Assembly (NCBI RefSeq): GCF_004345325.1
Contig: NZ_SLVJ01000020.1
Span: 1-64,000 of the forward strand
Length of the DNA: 64,000 nt
Source of the DNA: Acinetobacter calcoaceticus
GTDB taxonomy: Bacteria > Pseudomonadota > Gammaproteobacteria > Pseudomonadales > Moraxellaceae
Reading direction: 5' to 3'
Part shown: piece after piece, positions 36,191-44,898 of the stretch
Numbering within the stretch: the stretch's first letter is position 1
How the letters are laid out: each line of letters opens with the position of its first letter
Notes under the pieces: generated by a model
The model's input: the letters and a program-made list of their open reading frames with translations, nothing else
The model's database searches: none
What the model was told of the DNA's origin: nothing
Made by a program: the position numbers and the translations under genes

Positions 36191-36964
36191 GTGTTTGTCG
36201 ATACGCATTGTCATTTAACCCTCTTAAACTTAGACGCCTATCAGGGCAGCATCGATGCTGCATTGCAGGCTGCACGTGAAAATGGTGTCTCCAAGTTTAT
36301 GGGTATCTCGGTCAGTCTGGAGGATCATCTGGCACTGGCTGAGATCGCTGCACGACATAGCGACGTCGGCTACAGTGTGGGTGTACATCCTTGTGAGGAT
36401 GAAGCTGCCATGAAAATGGCCACGGTTGAACGTTTGGTGGCATTGGCGCAGTCTGAAAAAGTCTGGGCCTTGGGTGAAACTGGCTTGGATTATTTTCACA
36501 GTACTGACTATGTTGCTGAGCAAAAGCAATGTTTTGCACGACATATCCAAGCTTCAAAATTGCTTAAAAAACCTGTAGTGGTGCATACCCGTTCTGCCAA
36601 GCATGACACTGTCGATATTATTCGGGCGGAACAATCGAGTCACGGAATCTTGCATTGTTTTACTGAAGATTGGGCCACAGCCAAAGCGGTATTGGATTGT
36701 GGTTATTACATTTCATTTTCAGGCATCGTCTCATTTAAAAATGCCCAAGACCTGCGTGACGTCGCTAAACAAGTGCCTTTGGATCGTTTATTGATCGAAA
36801 CAGACAGTCCTTATTTGGCGCCAATGCCTTATCGCGGCAAAAGCAATGAACCAAAATTCGTTCCATATGTAGCGAAAGCCCTAAGTGAAGTATATGATAA
36901 GACCCTCGAAGAGATTGGATTAATCACAACACAGAATTTTGATAATCTTCTGAATTTAAAGTGA
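36191..36964 (+). CDS. TatD-family metal-dependent hydrolase
   Basis: The 257-residue TIM-barrel hydrolase has the metal ligands VDTHCHL at the N-terminus, GETGLDYF at about residue 95, VVHTRSA, GILHCF and the final IETDSPYLAP. TatD relatives are DNases or have other phosphohydrolase roles; this one sits in the YcfH position after holB-pilZ. It starts with GTG; no in-frame ATG precedes the conserved VDTHCHL motif. Confidence 0.92.
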   Translation: MFVDTHCHLTLLNLDAYQGSIDAALQAARENGVSKFMGISVSLEDHLALAEIAARHSDVGYSVGVHPCEDEAAMKMATVERLVALAQSEKVWALGETGLDYFHSTDYVAEQKQCFARHIQASKLLKKPVVVHTRSAKHDTVDIIRAEQSSHGILHCFTEDWATAKAVLDCGYYISFSGIVSFKNAQDLRDVAKQVPLDRLLIETDSPYLAPMPYRGKSNEPKFVPYVAKALSEVYDKTLEEIGLITTQNFDNLLNLK

Positions 36965-36991
36965 AACTGTGGGTTTGTAGCAGATAGAAAA

Positions 36992-37624
36992 GTGAGTGAA
37001 CGGGTGAAGATGGATCGTCAGGCTCAGTTTAGAGCAAGAGAAGCATTAATTTTTCAAGTTGCTGAACAATTACTGTTAGAAAATGGTGAATCAGGGATGA
37101 CACTTGATGCGCTGGCTGCAGAACTCGATCTTGCCAAAGGGACGTTGTATAAACACTTCCAAAGCAAAGATGAGTTGTATATGTTGCTGATTATTCGTAA
37201 TGAGCAAATGCTTTTGGAAATGATCCATGATGTGGAAAAAGGCTTTCCAGAGCATTTGGCATTTTTTATGCTGCATCATTTACATCATCCTGAACGTGCG
37301 GTGTTGTTTCATCAGATCGAAGAGCGTTTGGCAACCACGGCTCAAGGCATTCAAGATTTATTTTATTCGCTTTATCAAATCCGTAAGCAACGCCTGCGTA
37401 TTATTATCCGCATGACTGAGCAGTATCTTGAGTCGACTGAAAGTTTGATGTCAGTACGTGATTATTTGGCCTCGATTTGGGCGATTACTCAAGGCGGTGC
37501 TTCGATTTTAAATTCAAGTTTTTATCAACGTTATTTGGGCGCTCGTGACACATTGCGTGTGGCGTTGATCGACCAGGCACTGGCAATTCCGACGATTTCA
37601 CCTCCTGTGGCGCAGCCCGCTTAG
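36992..37624 (+). CDS. TetR-family transcriptional regulator
   Basis: The 210-residue protein has a standard TetR DNA-binding domain: IFQVAEQLLLENGESGMTLD, then LAAELDLAKGTLYKHFQSKDELY. An all-helical ligand domain with no recognisable specificity follows. It begins with GTG at 36992 or ATG at 37010 (MDRQAQF). It lies 27 bp after tatD and 17 bp before gspH, so it may be co-transcribed with either; a role in controlling the gsp genes is possible but not shown. Confidence 0.9.
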   Translation: MSERVKMDRQAQFRAREALIFQVAEQLLLENGESGMTLDALAAELDLAKGTLYKHFQSKDELYMLLIIRNEQMLLEMIHDVEKGFPEHLAFFMLHHLHHPERAVLFHQIEERLATTAQGIQDLFYSLYQIRKQRLRIIIRMTEQYLESTESLMSVRDYLASIWAITQGGASILNSSFYQRYLGARDTLRVALIDQALAIPTISPPVAQPA

Positions 37625-37641
37625 ACTTAGAACACTCCCTT

Positions 37642-38247
37642 ATGAATGGCAGACCCACATTGAGCAGTTCATCGTTAAAAAATCAACATGGGTTTACCTT
37701 AATTGAACTGATGGTGGTGATCGTCATCATTGGGGTGTTGGCCTCTTTGGTGGTCTTTAATGTGGATGGCGTGGATCAACGTAAAGCTATGCAAGTTCGA
37801 GAGCTATTGATCTTAGATCTAAAACGGATTAATCGCGAGGCCAATGACCAAGCTCGTGTGTATGCGCTAGAAACGCAGGCCATGACCGATGTCAGTTCTG
37901 GATTGTATCGAGTGATTGAATACACTCAAACACCAAGCGCCAATACGCAGAATGGCCAGGCAGGGCAGTCCAGACAAAATAGCTTGGCGGTCAAACCAAG
38001 CTGGCAGGTAAATACTCAATTTAGTCCGCGTGAATTGCCTGCTCAGGTCAGTTTGCAGATTGAAAGCCAAGAACATCGTTATCAAAATGCCAATAACACC
38101 GATTTACTCGGGGCCAATGCACCTAAGTTGATTTGGTTGGGCAATGGCGAGGCGAAACCGGTCAGTATTCAAGTTTATTTTGCTCAAAAACCTATTGGTG
38201 CCCCAGTCCTTGTTGATTATCTAGGTAAAATCGATGCGCAATCTTAA
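37642..38247 (+). CDS. gspH: type II secretion minor pseudopilin GspH
   Basis: The 201-residue protein has a leader ending in Gly and a prepilin cleavage site, QHG/FTLIELMVVIVIIGVLA, at about residue 17. The C-terminal part is a GspH-like globular domain. Minor pseudopilins H-I-J-K form the tip of the type II secretion pseudopilus. It overlaps gspI by 14 bp. Confidence 0.9.
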   Translation: MNGRPTLSSSSLKNQHGFTLIELMVVIVIIGVLASLVVFNVDGVDQRKAMQVRELLILDLKRINREANDQARVYALETQAMTDVSSGLYRVIEYTQTPSANTQNGQAGQSRQNSLAVKPSWQVNTQFSPRELPAQVSLQIESQEHRYQNANNTDLLGANAPKLIWLGNGEAKPVSIQVYFAQKPIGAPVLVDYLGKIDAQS

Positions 38248-38623
38248 AGGTTTTACCCTGATCGAAGTGGTGGTTGCCTTGGCGATCTTTGCTGTTGCGG
38301 CAATGGCCTTGACCAAAGTGGCGATGCAATATACCCAATCTACTGCAAATTCAATTTTACGCACCAAGGCGCAGTTTGTGGCACAGAATGAAGTGGCGCA
38401 GATGAGCATCAATCGTGAATGGCTGACTGGGACTCAATCCAAACAGGTCACATCACAAGGTGAGACTTGGCAGATCGACAAAAAATCAGAAGCCACCATC
38501 AGTCCAAATGTACAGCGCATCGAGGTTCAGGTGAGTCTGTACAATGTGGATTTGGGTAAAGTGGAATCGGGCATCACCAGCATGGTGTTTTTTAATTATC
38601 CAGAAAAAGAAAAAACCTCATGA
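38234..38623 (+). CDS. gspI: type II secretion minor pseudopilin GspI
   Basis: The 129-residue protein has a very short leader and prepilin site KG/FTLIEVVVALAIFAVAAM, with NEVAQMSINREW typical of GspI. It overlaps gspH by 14 bp and gspJ by 4 bp (ATGA), showing tight translational coupling. Confidence 0.93.
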   Translation: MRNLKGFTLIEVVVALAIFAVAAMALTKVAMQYTQSTANSILRTKAQFVAQNEVAQMSINREWLTGTQSKQVTSQGETWQIDKKSEATISPNVQRIEVQVSLYNVDLGKVESGITSMVFFNYPEKEKTS

Positions 38624-39351
38624 GTACTACTAAACATCGCATGGGATTCACTTTGGTGGAGTTGTTGGTTGCGATCGCGATTTTTGCAGTCTTGTCTGCC
38701 TTAGGCTGGAAGGTATTTGATTACATGGCCAAAATCAAAGAACGTAACGGCATGCACGAAGAAAATCTAGAACAACTGCAAGAGGCTTATCAACAAATCC
38801 AACGCGATATGCTGCAGGCGATTCCAGTCAGTGCCAATGTGGGTGGGCAAGTTAAGCCGGCCTTAGAACTGGGCAATAAATTACTCAGCCTGAGCAAGAC
38901 AGGGGTGACTGATCCACTCAAACAAGGGTTGGCCCCCAATGAGCGGATCGAATATCGCTATAATGCTGAAGAAAAAACCCTTTATCGATTGAAATATGCT
39001 CAACTGAATAGCACTCGAGCGGAACAGCCCTTATCCAGTGTATTGCTGCGTAACGTTGAAGATTATCAAGTGCTGGTACTCAATCCCAATGAGGTCAATC
39101 AATGGCCAGCAGGGGTGGTCAATCTCAATGATCATGTGGCGTTAAAAACCTTACCCCGCGGGATCAAGTTTAACTTTACGATTCAAGGGGTGGAGTATGA
39201 ATGGCTACTCAGTTTGCTCAATACTGACTTCGTCACTGCAAATGTTCGATTGAATCGACCAGACTTGAATCAACAACCTGTATTCAATCGCTTCAACCCC
39301 GCATTGCTGCACATGAATGTTGTGGATACTAATCAATCTGAGTGGGCTTGA
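38620..39351 (+). CDS. gspJ: type II secretion minor pseudopilin GspJ
   Basis: The 243-residue protein has the prepilin site MG/FTLVELLVAIAIFAVLS, then the GspJ domain with QIQRDMLQAIPV, RIEYRYN and LYRLKYAQ. It starts inside the gspI stop. Confidence 0.93.
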   Translation: MSTTKHRMGFTLVELLVAIAIFAVLSALGWKVFDYMAKIKERNGMHEENLEQLQEAYQQIQRDMLQAIPVSANVGGQVKPALELGNKLLSLSKTGVTDPLKQGLAPNERIEYRYNAEEKTLYRLKYAQLNSTRAEQPLSSVLLRNVEDYQVLVLNPNEVNQWPAGVVNLNDHVALKTLPRGIKFNFTIQGVEYEWLLSLLNTDFVTANVRLNRPDLNQQPVFNRFNPALLHMNVVDTNQSEWA

Positions 39352-39353
39352 GC

Positions 39354-40301
39354 ATGAGGCAACAGAAAGGCATTGCGCTGATTACCATCTTGGTGATGGT
39401 GGCTTTGGCGACGATTATTGCGGCCACGATTGCAAAACGTCAACAACATACCTTTGATAACACAGCGTATTTAATGCGTCAAAATCAGGCATTGCAATAC
39501 GCCAAAAGTGCGGAATCATTTATTTCAGAGTTGCTGGTGCAGGACAGTGAAAACAGTGCCAATGTGGATCACTTGCAAGAATTGTGGGCACGACCTATGC
39601 CGCCATTTCCAGTTGAGGATGGGGTGATCTCAGGCCAACTGCAAGATGAGTCCGGAAAGTTTAATCTGAATACCTTGATCAAGGCGGATGGTACGCCAAA
39701 TGAAAATGCGTTGAAGTTATTTGAAAACCTCTTACTGCGTCTGGGATTGCCGACCACACTCAGCCAAGCCGTGATTGATTGGCAAGATCCAGATGATGTG
39801 ACTATAGGCGCAATGGGGGCGGAAAGTGCCTATTACCAAGGCTTGCCACAGCCTTATATGGCGGCCAATCAAGCGTTTAATCGAGTCGAAGAATTACGCA
39901 TGGTGCGTGGCTTTGAAGGCAAAAACTACGAACTTATTCTGCCTTTTGTTGCTGCACTGCCAGATATAGGTACAAAAATTAATATCAATACTGCTGCACC
40001 GATGCTATTGGCCAGTATCGACGCAAAACTCGATGTCAATGCCGTGGCGATGGCACTGAAATCCAAGCAAGATAAAATGGAACATTTCTCCAATGTATCC
40101 GAATTGATGGCATTGCCTCCTTTTGATGGTGCAACACCTGAAGCTAAAATTTTGGCAACCGCATTGTTTGATGTGAAATCTTCTTATTTCAAAGCCAATA
40201 TTGAAGTGGTGCTATCAGAGCGCAAACGACAATTGACCAGTCATTTGATGCGTAAAAATAAGCGTGTTCAGGTTTATGCACGTAGCCTTGCGCCATTTTA
40301 A
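39354..40301 (+). CDS. gspK: type II secretion minor pseudopilin GspK
   Basis: The 315-residue protein has the prepilin-like start KG/IALITILVMVALATIIAA, which lacks the Glu at position +5 as GspK does. DESGKFNLNTL, AVIDWQDPDD, YQGLPQPY, RVEELRMVRGF and INTAAPMLLASI are GspK helix-hairpin motifs. The ATG at 39354 is two bases after the gspJ stop; the GTG at 39342 would overlap gspJ. It caps the pseudopilus tip. Confidence 0.94.
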   Translation: MRQQKGIALITILVMVALATIIAATIAKRQQHTFDNTAYLMRQNQALQYAKSAESFISELLVQDSENSANVDHLQELWARPMPPFPVEDGVISGQLQDESGKFNLNTLIKADGTPNENALKLFENLLLRLGLPTTLSQAVIDWQDPDDVTIGAMGAESAYYQGLPQPYMAANQAFNRVEELRMVRGFEGKNYELILPFVAALPDIGTKININTAAPMLLASIDAKLDVNAVAMALKSKQDKMEHFSNVSELMALPPFDGATPEAKILATALFDVKSSYFKANIEVVLSERKRQLTSHLMRKNKRVQVYARSLAPF

Positions 40302-40429
40302 AACAGATAACATGCCGTGCTGAAGGCGCAACTCATTTTACAACTCCAGATAAGCGCAAATTTTAATGCGTCTAGCGGTGATCTGTTCTATAATCAATTT
40401 TCTTAACGTTTTGTTGATATATTTGGCAC

Positions 40430-41026
40430 ATGTTAATTCGCAAGTTATTTAAATTTGAAAACGCACATATCGTCCGTAATTGTACTTCGGATCGGTGTAA
40501 GCGCTCTATTCATGGGCATAGCTATAAAGTTGAGTTACTCCTCAAGGCGACCAAGTTAGATCATGGTCAGATGGTGTATGACTTTGGCCTGCTCAAAGGC
40601 ATGATCAAAGATATTTTTGACAGCTTTGACCACGCCATTTGCTATTGGCAGCAGGATGATCCTGCCTATATCCAAGCCTGTAAAGATTTTAGTGCACGAT
40701 GGGTGTCGTTACCTGTGTCGCCTTCTGCAGAACAATTTTCTCGGATATTTTTCTTTTTGGCGCAGCAAGTCTTGCAATCGACCGTTACCCAAAATGGTGA
40801 AGGTGATGTCGAGGTCTATTCTGTGATCGTGCATGAGACAGATACCGGCTATGCACAAAGTTTCCAAGAAGATATTGATAATGTTCAAATGGGCACACTC
40901 AGCCTAGAGCAGATTGAGTTTTCAGAACAGGTGATGTCGGAATGGAACGATCCGAGCATGTACGAAAAATTAACACAGGGGATTAAATTTCTTAATCCAG
41001 AAGTCGATTTACAGGTGAAGCTCTAA
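40430..41026 (+). CDS. 6-carboxytetrahydropterin synthase-like protein (QueD family)
   Basis: The 198-residue protein has the fold's zinc ligands: FENAHIV, SIHGHSYKVEL with two His, and an active-site Cys region CTSDRCKR. DFGLLKGMIKDIFDSFDHAI and SAEQFSRIFFFLA also match. QueD makes carboxytetrahydropterin, the second step to queuosine. It is much longer than E. coli QueD (about 120), with an extra C-terminal stretch (EQIEFSEQVMSEWND), and the C-to-HGH spacing is one residue longer. It may be QueD or a related pterin enzyme; the presence of queH in the window favours a queuosine role. Confidence 0.8.
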   Translation: MLIRKLFKFENAHIVRNCTSDRCKRSIHGHSYKVELLLKATKLDHGQMVYDFGLLKGMIKDIFDSFDHAICYWQQDDPAYIQACKDFSARWVSLPVSPSAEQFSRIFFFLAQQVLQSTVTQNGEGDVEVYSVIVHETDTGYAQSFQEDIDNVQMGTLSLEQIEFSEQVMSEWNDPSMYEKLTQGIKFLNPEVDLQVKL

Positions 41027-41072
41027 CTTCCCACGCAAGATTGGAAATCATAGATCTAGGATGTCATCAACA

Positions 41073-41786
41073 ATGAACTTAACTGAACAGGAACTGACAA
41101 AGCTGAATCAAATACGTTTGGATCAGAGTTGGAAAGCTGCTTTGTCTGACTTTTTGTTAAGCCCAAAAATGGATCATTTACGTGATTTTTTGCTACAAGA
41201 AAAATCTGCAAATAAAACAATTTACCCGCCGAGTAATTTGATATTCAGTGCCTTAGATACCACGCCATTGAATCATGTTAAGGTGGTCATTATTGGTCAA
41301 GATCCCTATCATGGGCCAAATCAAGCCAATGGTCTCAGTTTTTCGGTACAAAGAGGCATTGCTTTGCCCCCGTCTTTGCGTAATATCTTTCATGAGCTGC
41401 ACAGTGATTTGGATATCCCTAAATCAGTTCATGGTGATTTGAGCAAATGGGCAGAACAAGGTGTTTTATTGTTAAACAGCGTATTGACTGTGGAAGCCGC
41501 ACAACCCACATCGCACCAAAAGCAGGGTTGGGAGGATTTCACCGATACGGTGATCGATGTTTTAAACCAACAACGTGAGCGAGTGGTATTTATACTCTGG
41601 GGCGCTTATGCTCAGCGTAAGGGACAACGCATAGATCAAGATAAGCATTTGGTATTAAAAGCTGCACATCCATCTCCGTTGGCAGCAAATCGAGGCGGAT
41701 TCTTCGGTTGTAAAGTATTTTCAAAAACAAATCATTATCTTAAACAATATGGCATAGAGCCAATAGACTGGCAGTTGGACGCATGA
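41073..41786 (+). CDS. ung: uracil-DNA glycosylase
   Basis: The 237-residue family-1 UDG has the catalytic water-activating motif VVIIGQDPYHGPNQANGLSF, VLLLNSVLTVE and the C-terminal HPSPLAANRGGFFGC with the catalytic His. It removes uracil from DNA. The ATG at 41073 is favoured by an AGGA about 10 bp upstream; the ATG at 41061 abuts that site. Confidence 0.96.
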   Translation: MNLTEQELTKLNQIRLDQSWKAALSDFLLSPKMDHLRDFLLQEKSANKTIYPPSNLIFSALDTTPLNHVKVVIIGQDPYHGPNQANGLSFSVQRGIALPPSLRNIFHELHSDLDIPKSVHGDLSKWAEQGVLLLNSVLTVEAAQPTSHQKQGWEDFTDTVIDVLNQQRERVVFILWGAYAQRKGQRIDQDKHLVLKAAHPSPLAANRGGFFGCKVFSKTNHYLKQYGIEPIDWQLDA

Positions 41787-42904
41787 CAAATTTACTTCAT
41801 ACAAATAATTATCATCTTGATTTGATCATAGAAGAAGCAGCAAATGGCTGGCGAATTATTCGCTTGAACCGCCCAAAATCATTACATGCACTGGATGAAT
41901 CGATTGCATCTGCATTGTTGAAGGTCTTTCAAGATTTTCATAATGACGACAGTGTCAAAGCCATTTGGTTGGATTCAACCACCCCTAAAGCCTTTTGTGC
42001 TGGTGGTGATGTACGCAAATTACGTCAACTGGTGATTAACAACGAAGTAGAAACCGCCAATCAATTTTTTGAAAATGAATATGCGCTGGATTTATTACTG
42101 CATAACTATGCCAAACCTGTGGTGATTTGGGGTGAAGGCTATGTCATGGGTGGTGGTCTCGGTTTGTTTATGGCTGCACCATTCCGTTTGGTTACTCCAT
42201 TTTCAAGATTAGCGATGCCTGAAGTCAATATCGGTTTATACCCGGATGTGGGTGCAAGCCGTTTCCTTGCGGATCGTGGCCCAATTGGGTTGTTTACTGG
42301 CTTAACCGGTTCGATCATGACCGCTGCTGGTGCTTATGGGATTGGTTGGGCAACGCATATCTGTGATGCACAACGTGATGTGGTGTTGCAAAAATTGATT
42401 GACATCGACTGGGAACATTATCCAGCGGGAGATTTCCGTGCCCTTGATGACACATTGAATGCCTTACATCGTCCAGTACCACCGGGGCCTTTGCAAAATT
42501 CCTTGGATGTGATCCACAGTGTTTGTCGTGGGGTTAACTTTGAACATGACTATGCGGCAATCATTGGCCTGAGTGATGCACGCAGTGATTGGTTGCGTCA
42601 AGCCAGTGAAAATCTTCAAAAAGGTTCACCAAGCACTGCAGCAATTACCTGGTTACTGTGGCAGTGGGGACGTCAAGTGCATCCATGGCATGAAGTATTT
42701 GATCTGGAAACCCAGATTTCGGATTGGAAAATTCGTCATCCTGACTTTGTGGAAGGGGTGCGCGCACGCTTGGTGGATAAGGATTTATCCCCAGAATGGG
42801 AACATGCCGAATCAATGTCTTTACAGGGGATCTTGTCTAAAAATCCACCTGTTACCAATATTGAAAGTTGGAATGCATTGTTAAAACATTATCAAGTGAT
42901 CTAA
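41783..42904 (+). CDS. enoyl-CoA hydratase/3-hydroxyisobutyryl-CoA hydrolase family protein
   Basis: The 373-residue crotonase-fold protein has RLNRPKSLHALDESI, the oxyanion-hole residues CAGGDVRKL and GYVMGGGLGLF, MPEVNIGLYPDVGAS and the long C-terminal domain of the 3-hydroxyisobutyryl-CoA hydrolase subgroup. That enzyme acts in valine breakdown, but no valine genes are near, so substrate is open. It overlaps ung by 4 bp (ATGA). Confidence 0.88.
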   Translation: MTNLLHTNNYHLDLIIEEAANGWRIIRLNRPKSLHALDESIASALLKVFQDFHNDDSVKAIWLDSTTPKAFCAGGDVRKLRQLVINNEVETANQFFENEYALDLLLHNYAKPVVIWGEGYVMGGGLGLFMAAPFRLVTPFSRLAMPEVNIGLYPDVGASRFLADRGPIGLFTGLTGSIMTAAGAYGIGWATHICDAQRDVVLQKLIDIDWEHYPAGDFRALDDTLNALHRPVPPGPLQNSLDVIHSVCRGVNFEHDYAAIIGLSDARSDWLRQASENLQKGSPSTAAITWLLWQWGRQVHPWHEVFDLETQISDWKIRHPDFVEGVRARLVDKDLSPEWEHAESMSLQGILSKNPPVTNIESWNALLKHYQVI

Positions 42905-42951
42905 TCGCTGTGTGTTTCAAGCTTTGAGTTAAGTAGGTCGTTATTTAGTCC

Positions 42952-43494
42952 ATGTCTGAAAATATCAATCAACACGATGAATACTGGATGCAGCTTGCAT
43001 ATGCGCAAGCTGCATTGGCAGCGTCTATGGGGGAAGTCCCAGTCGGTGCGGTCATCGTCAGTCAAGGTCAAGTTTTGGGGCAGGGTTATAACACGCCCAT
43101 CCATTTGCATGATCCTACCGCACATGCAGAGATACAGGCCTTAAGACAGGCGTGCCTAAGTCTGGAAAATTACCGACTTCCGACAGATGTGACTTTATAT
43201 GTCACTTTAGAGCCTTGTACCATGTGTGTGGGTGCATTGATTCATGCGCGCATACAGCGCGTGGTTTTTGCCACCACAGAACCAAAAGCCGGAGCGCTGG
43301 TCAGTGCACGCAAACTTTTAGAAAGTGGCTATTATAATCACAGCTTTGAATTTGAAGGGGGTTGCTTGCAACAACAGTGTGCGCAGCAATTGTCTGATTT
43401 CTTTAAAATGCGTCGTGAACAGAAAAAACTGCAATTGCTTGAGCAGAAGCAATGCAAATCTCCAATAAATTCCGCTACAATAGCCAAGCTTTAG
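42952..43494 (+). CDS. tadA: tRNA-specific adenosine deaminase TadA
   Basis: The 180-residue zinc deaminase has the zinc ligands HAEIQAL and PCTMCVGALIHARI, plus GEVPVGAVIV and the TadA-specific DPTAHAE. It makes inosine at position 34 of tRNA-Arg(ACG). It continues the ung cluster, 47 bp after the crotonase gene. Confidence 0.95.
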   Translation: MSENINQHDEYWMQLAYAQAALAASMGEVPVGAVIVSQGQVLGQGYNTPIHLHDPTAHAEIQALRQACLSLENYRLPTDVTLYVTLEPCTMCVGALIHARIQRVVFATTEPKAGALVSARKLLESGYYNHSFEFEGGCLQQQCAQQLSDFFKMRREQKKLQLLEQKQCKSPINSATIAKL

Positions 43495-43654
43495 TGACAA
43501 TGCTGATTGTCTGAATGGTTGTCTAGATACTTGGCGGTGTTTCTCAGTGTATATCGGTAACCATCATCCATATCATGATCGGCACGCTATTGCGAACACA
43601 TCATCACGCTCAGCGATGCGCTCAAAACAATGATACTCAATAAAAGGATGCAGC

Positions 43655-44089
43655 ATGAAATCGATTAAAATTACTCAAAAGTTTAATGCCCCGGTTACTG
43701 AAGTGTTTGAACTGCTGTCTAAACACGCGACTTATAATACCGCTTTTGCACCCATCCAAGTGGTTCGAGTTAAAGATGCTGCTGATCCTGAGCGTCCAGA
43801 CGGCGTCGGATCGATTCGACGTATGGGCTTTGGTCCAATCAAACCCATTCAAGAAAAAATTACGCGATTAGAGCCAAATCAACGTATTGAATATAAATTG
43901 ATTCATAATCCGTTGATCAAGCATCATCTCGGGGTAATTGAGTTTGAGGCGTTGTCTGAGCAAGAAACCATGGTGAGTTATCGCATTGAATTGCAAGCGC
44001 GTGTACCAGTGGTCAGCAAAATTATACTCAAGCAATTAAAACTGGCGATTCGTCGTGGGTTATCGAAACTAGCAAAATCGTTTAAATAA
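43655..44089 (+). CDS. SRPBCC-family (START-like) protein
   Basis: The 144-residue protein has the polyketide-cyclase/START-like pattern: KITQKFNAPVTEVFELLSKH at the N-terminus, a central beta sheet (RIEYKLIHNPLIKHHLGVIEFE) and a basic C-terminal helix (KQLKLAIRRGLSKLAKSFK). Such proteins bind small hydrophobic ligands; no specific role is known. AAGGA gives a good ribosome site, and cmk follows 13 bp later. Confidence 0.8.
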   Translation: MKSIKITQKFNAPVTEVFELLSKHATYNTAFAPIQVVRVKDAADPERPDGVGSIRRMGFGPIKPIQEKITRLEPNQRIEYKLIHNPLIKHHLGVIEFEALSEQETMVSYRIELQARVPVVSKIILKQLKLAIRRGLSKLAKSFK

Positions 44090-44102
44090 ATAAGAGGGTG
44101 CA

Positions 44103-44795
44103 ATGACAATTCATATCATTACAGTAGATGGACCAAGTGGGTCGGGTAAGGGAACCTTGGCGGCTAAACTAGCGGCGCATTACCAGTATCACTTACTTGA
44201 TTCAGGTGCGATTTATCGTTTGTTGGGTTTGTCATTACAGCAACTACAGTTATTGAGTACGCTGCAAGAGCCAGAGGTACTCAAACAAAGCGTTACAATT
44301 GCAACAAACTTAGATATTGCCTTTCAAACAGGTCAAGCAGGTATCGAAATACTTTTAAATGGTATTGATGTCACCCAAGAAATTCGTACCGAGCAGGTGG
44401 GTGAGTATGCTTCAAAAGTGGCTGCAATTCCTGAGCTTAGAACAGCACTTTTCCAGCGTCAGCGTGCCTTTGCACAGCAACCCGGTTTGGTTGCAGACGG
44501 TCGGGATATGGCCACAACCATTTTTCCGGAAGCCATTGCTAAGATTTACTTGACTGCTTCTGCACAATCACGTGCAGAACGTCGAGTAAAACAGTTGCAG
44601 GCTATGGGCCTCGATGTTAAAATAAGCGACATTTTGGGTAACATACAAGCTCGTGATCAGCGCGATACAGAACGAACTGTGGCACCGCTGAAGCCAGCAA
44701 CTGATGCTTATCTTATCGATAGTTCAGATTTGAACATCGATGAAGTCTTTCAGTTAATGATAGATTACATTGATGCTCAGTTAGCCAAATCTTAA
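44103..44795 (+). CDS. cmk: cytidylate kinase
   Basis: The 230-residue kinase phosphorylates CMP and dCMP. It has the P-loop [12 protein letters not shown] at residues 9-20, [26 protein letters not shown] and [23 protein letters not shown] ribosome site precedes the ATG. cmk-rpsA-ihfB is a conserved gene order. Confidence 0.96.
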   Translation: MTIHIITVDGPSGSGKGTLAAKLAAHYQYHLLDSGAIYRLLGLSLQQLQLLSTLQEPEVLKQSVTIATNLDIAFQTGQAGIEILLNGIDVTQEIRTEQVGEYASKVAAIPELRTALFQRQRAFAQQPGLVADGRDMATTIFPEAIAKIYLTASAQSRAERRVKQLQAMGLDVKISDILGNIQARDQRDTERTVAPLKPATDAYLIDSSDLNIDEVFQLMIDYIDAQLAKS

Positions 44796-44855
44796 ATATT
44801 AGCAAATGCATAGCTTGATCAGTCTTATACGGACTATGTAAATGCGTAACTAAAC

Positions 44856-44878
44856 CGGCCTTGTCTGATCCAAGACCG
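44856..44878 (+). promoter_or_regulatory. rpsA: possible rpsA leader hairpin
   Basis: CGGCCTTG and CAAGACCG form an 8-bp stem with one mismatch around TCTGATC, ending 20 bp before the rpsA start. In enterobacteria S1 represses its own translation through leader hairpins; whether this stem does so is inferred. Confidence 0.35.
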
Positions 44879-44898
44879 CTGACTTTACTAGGTATATC

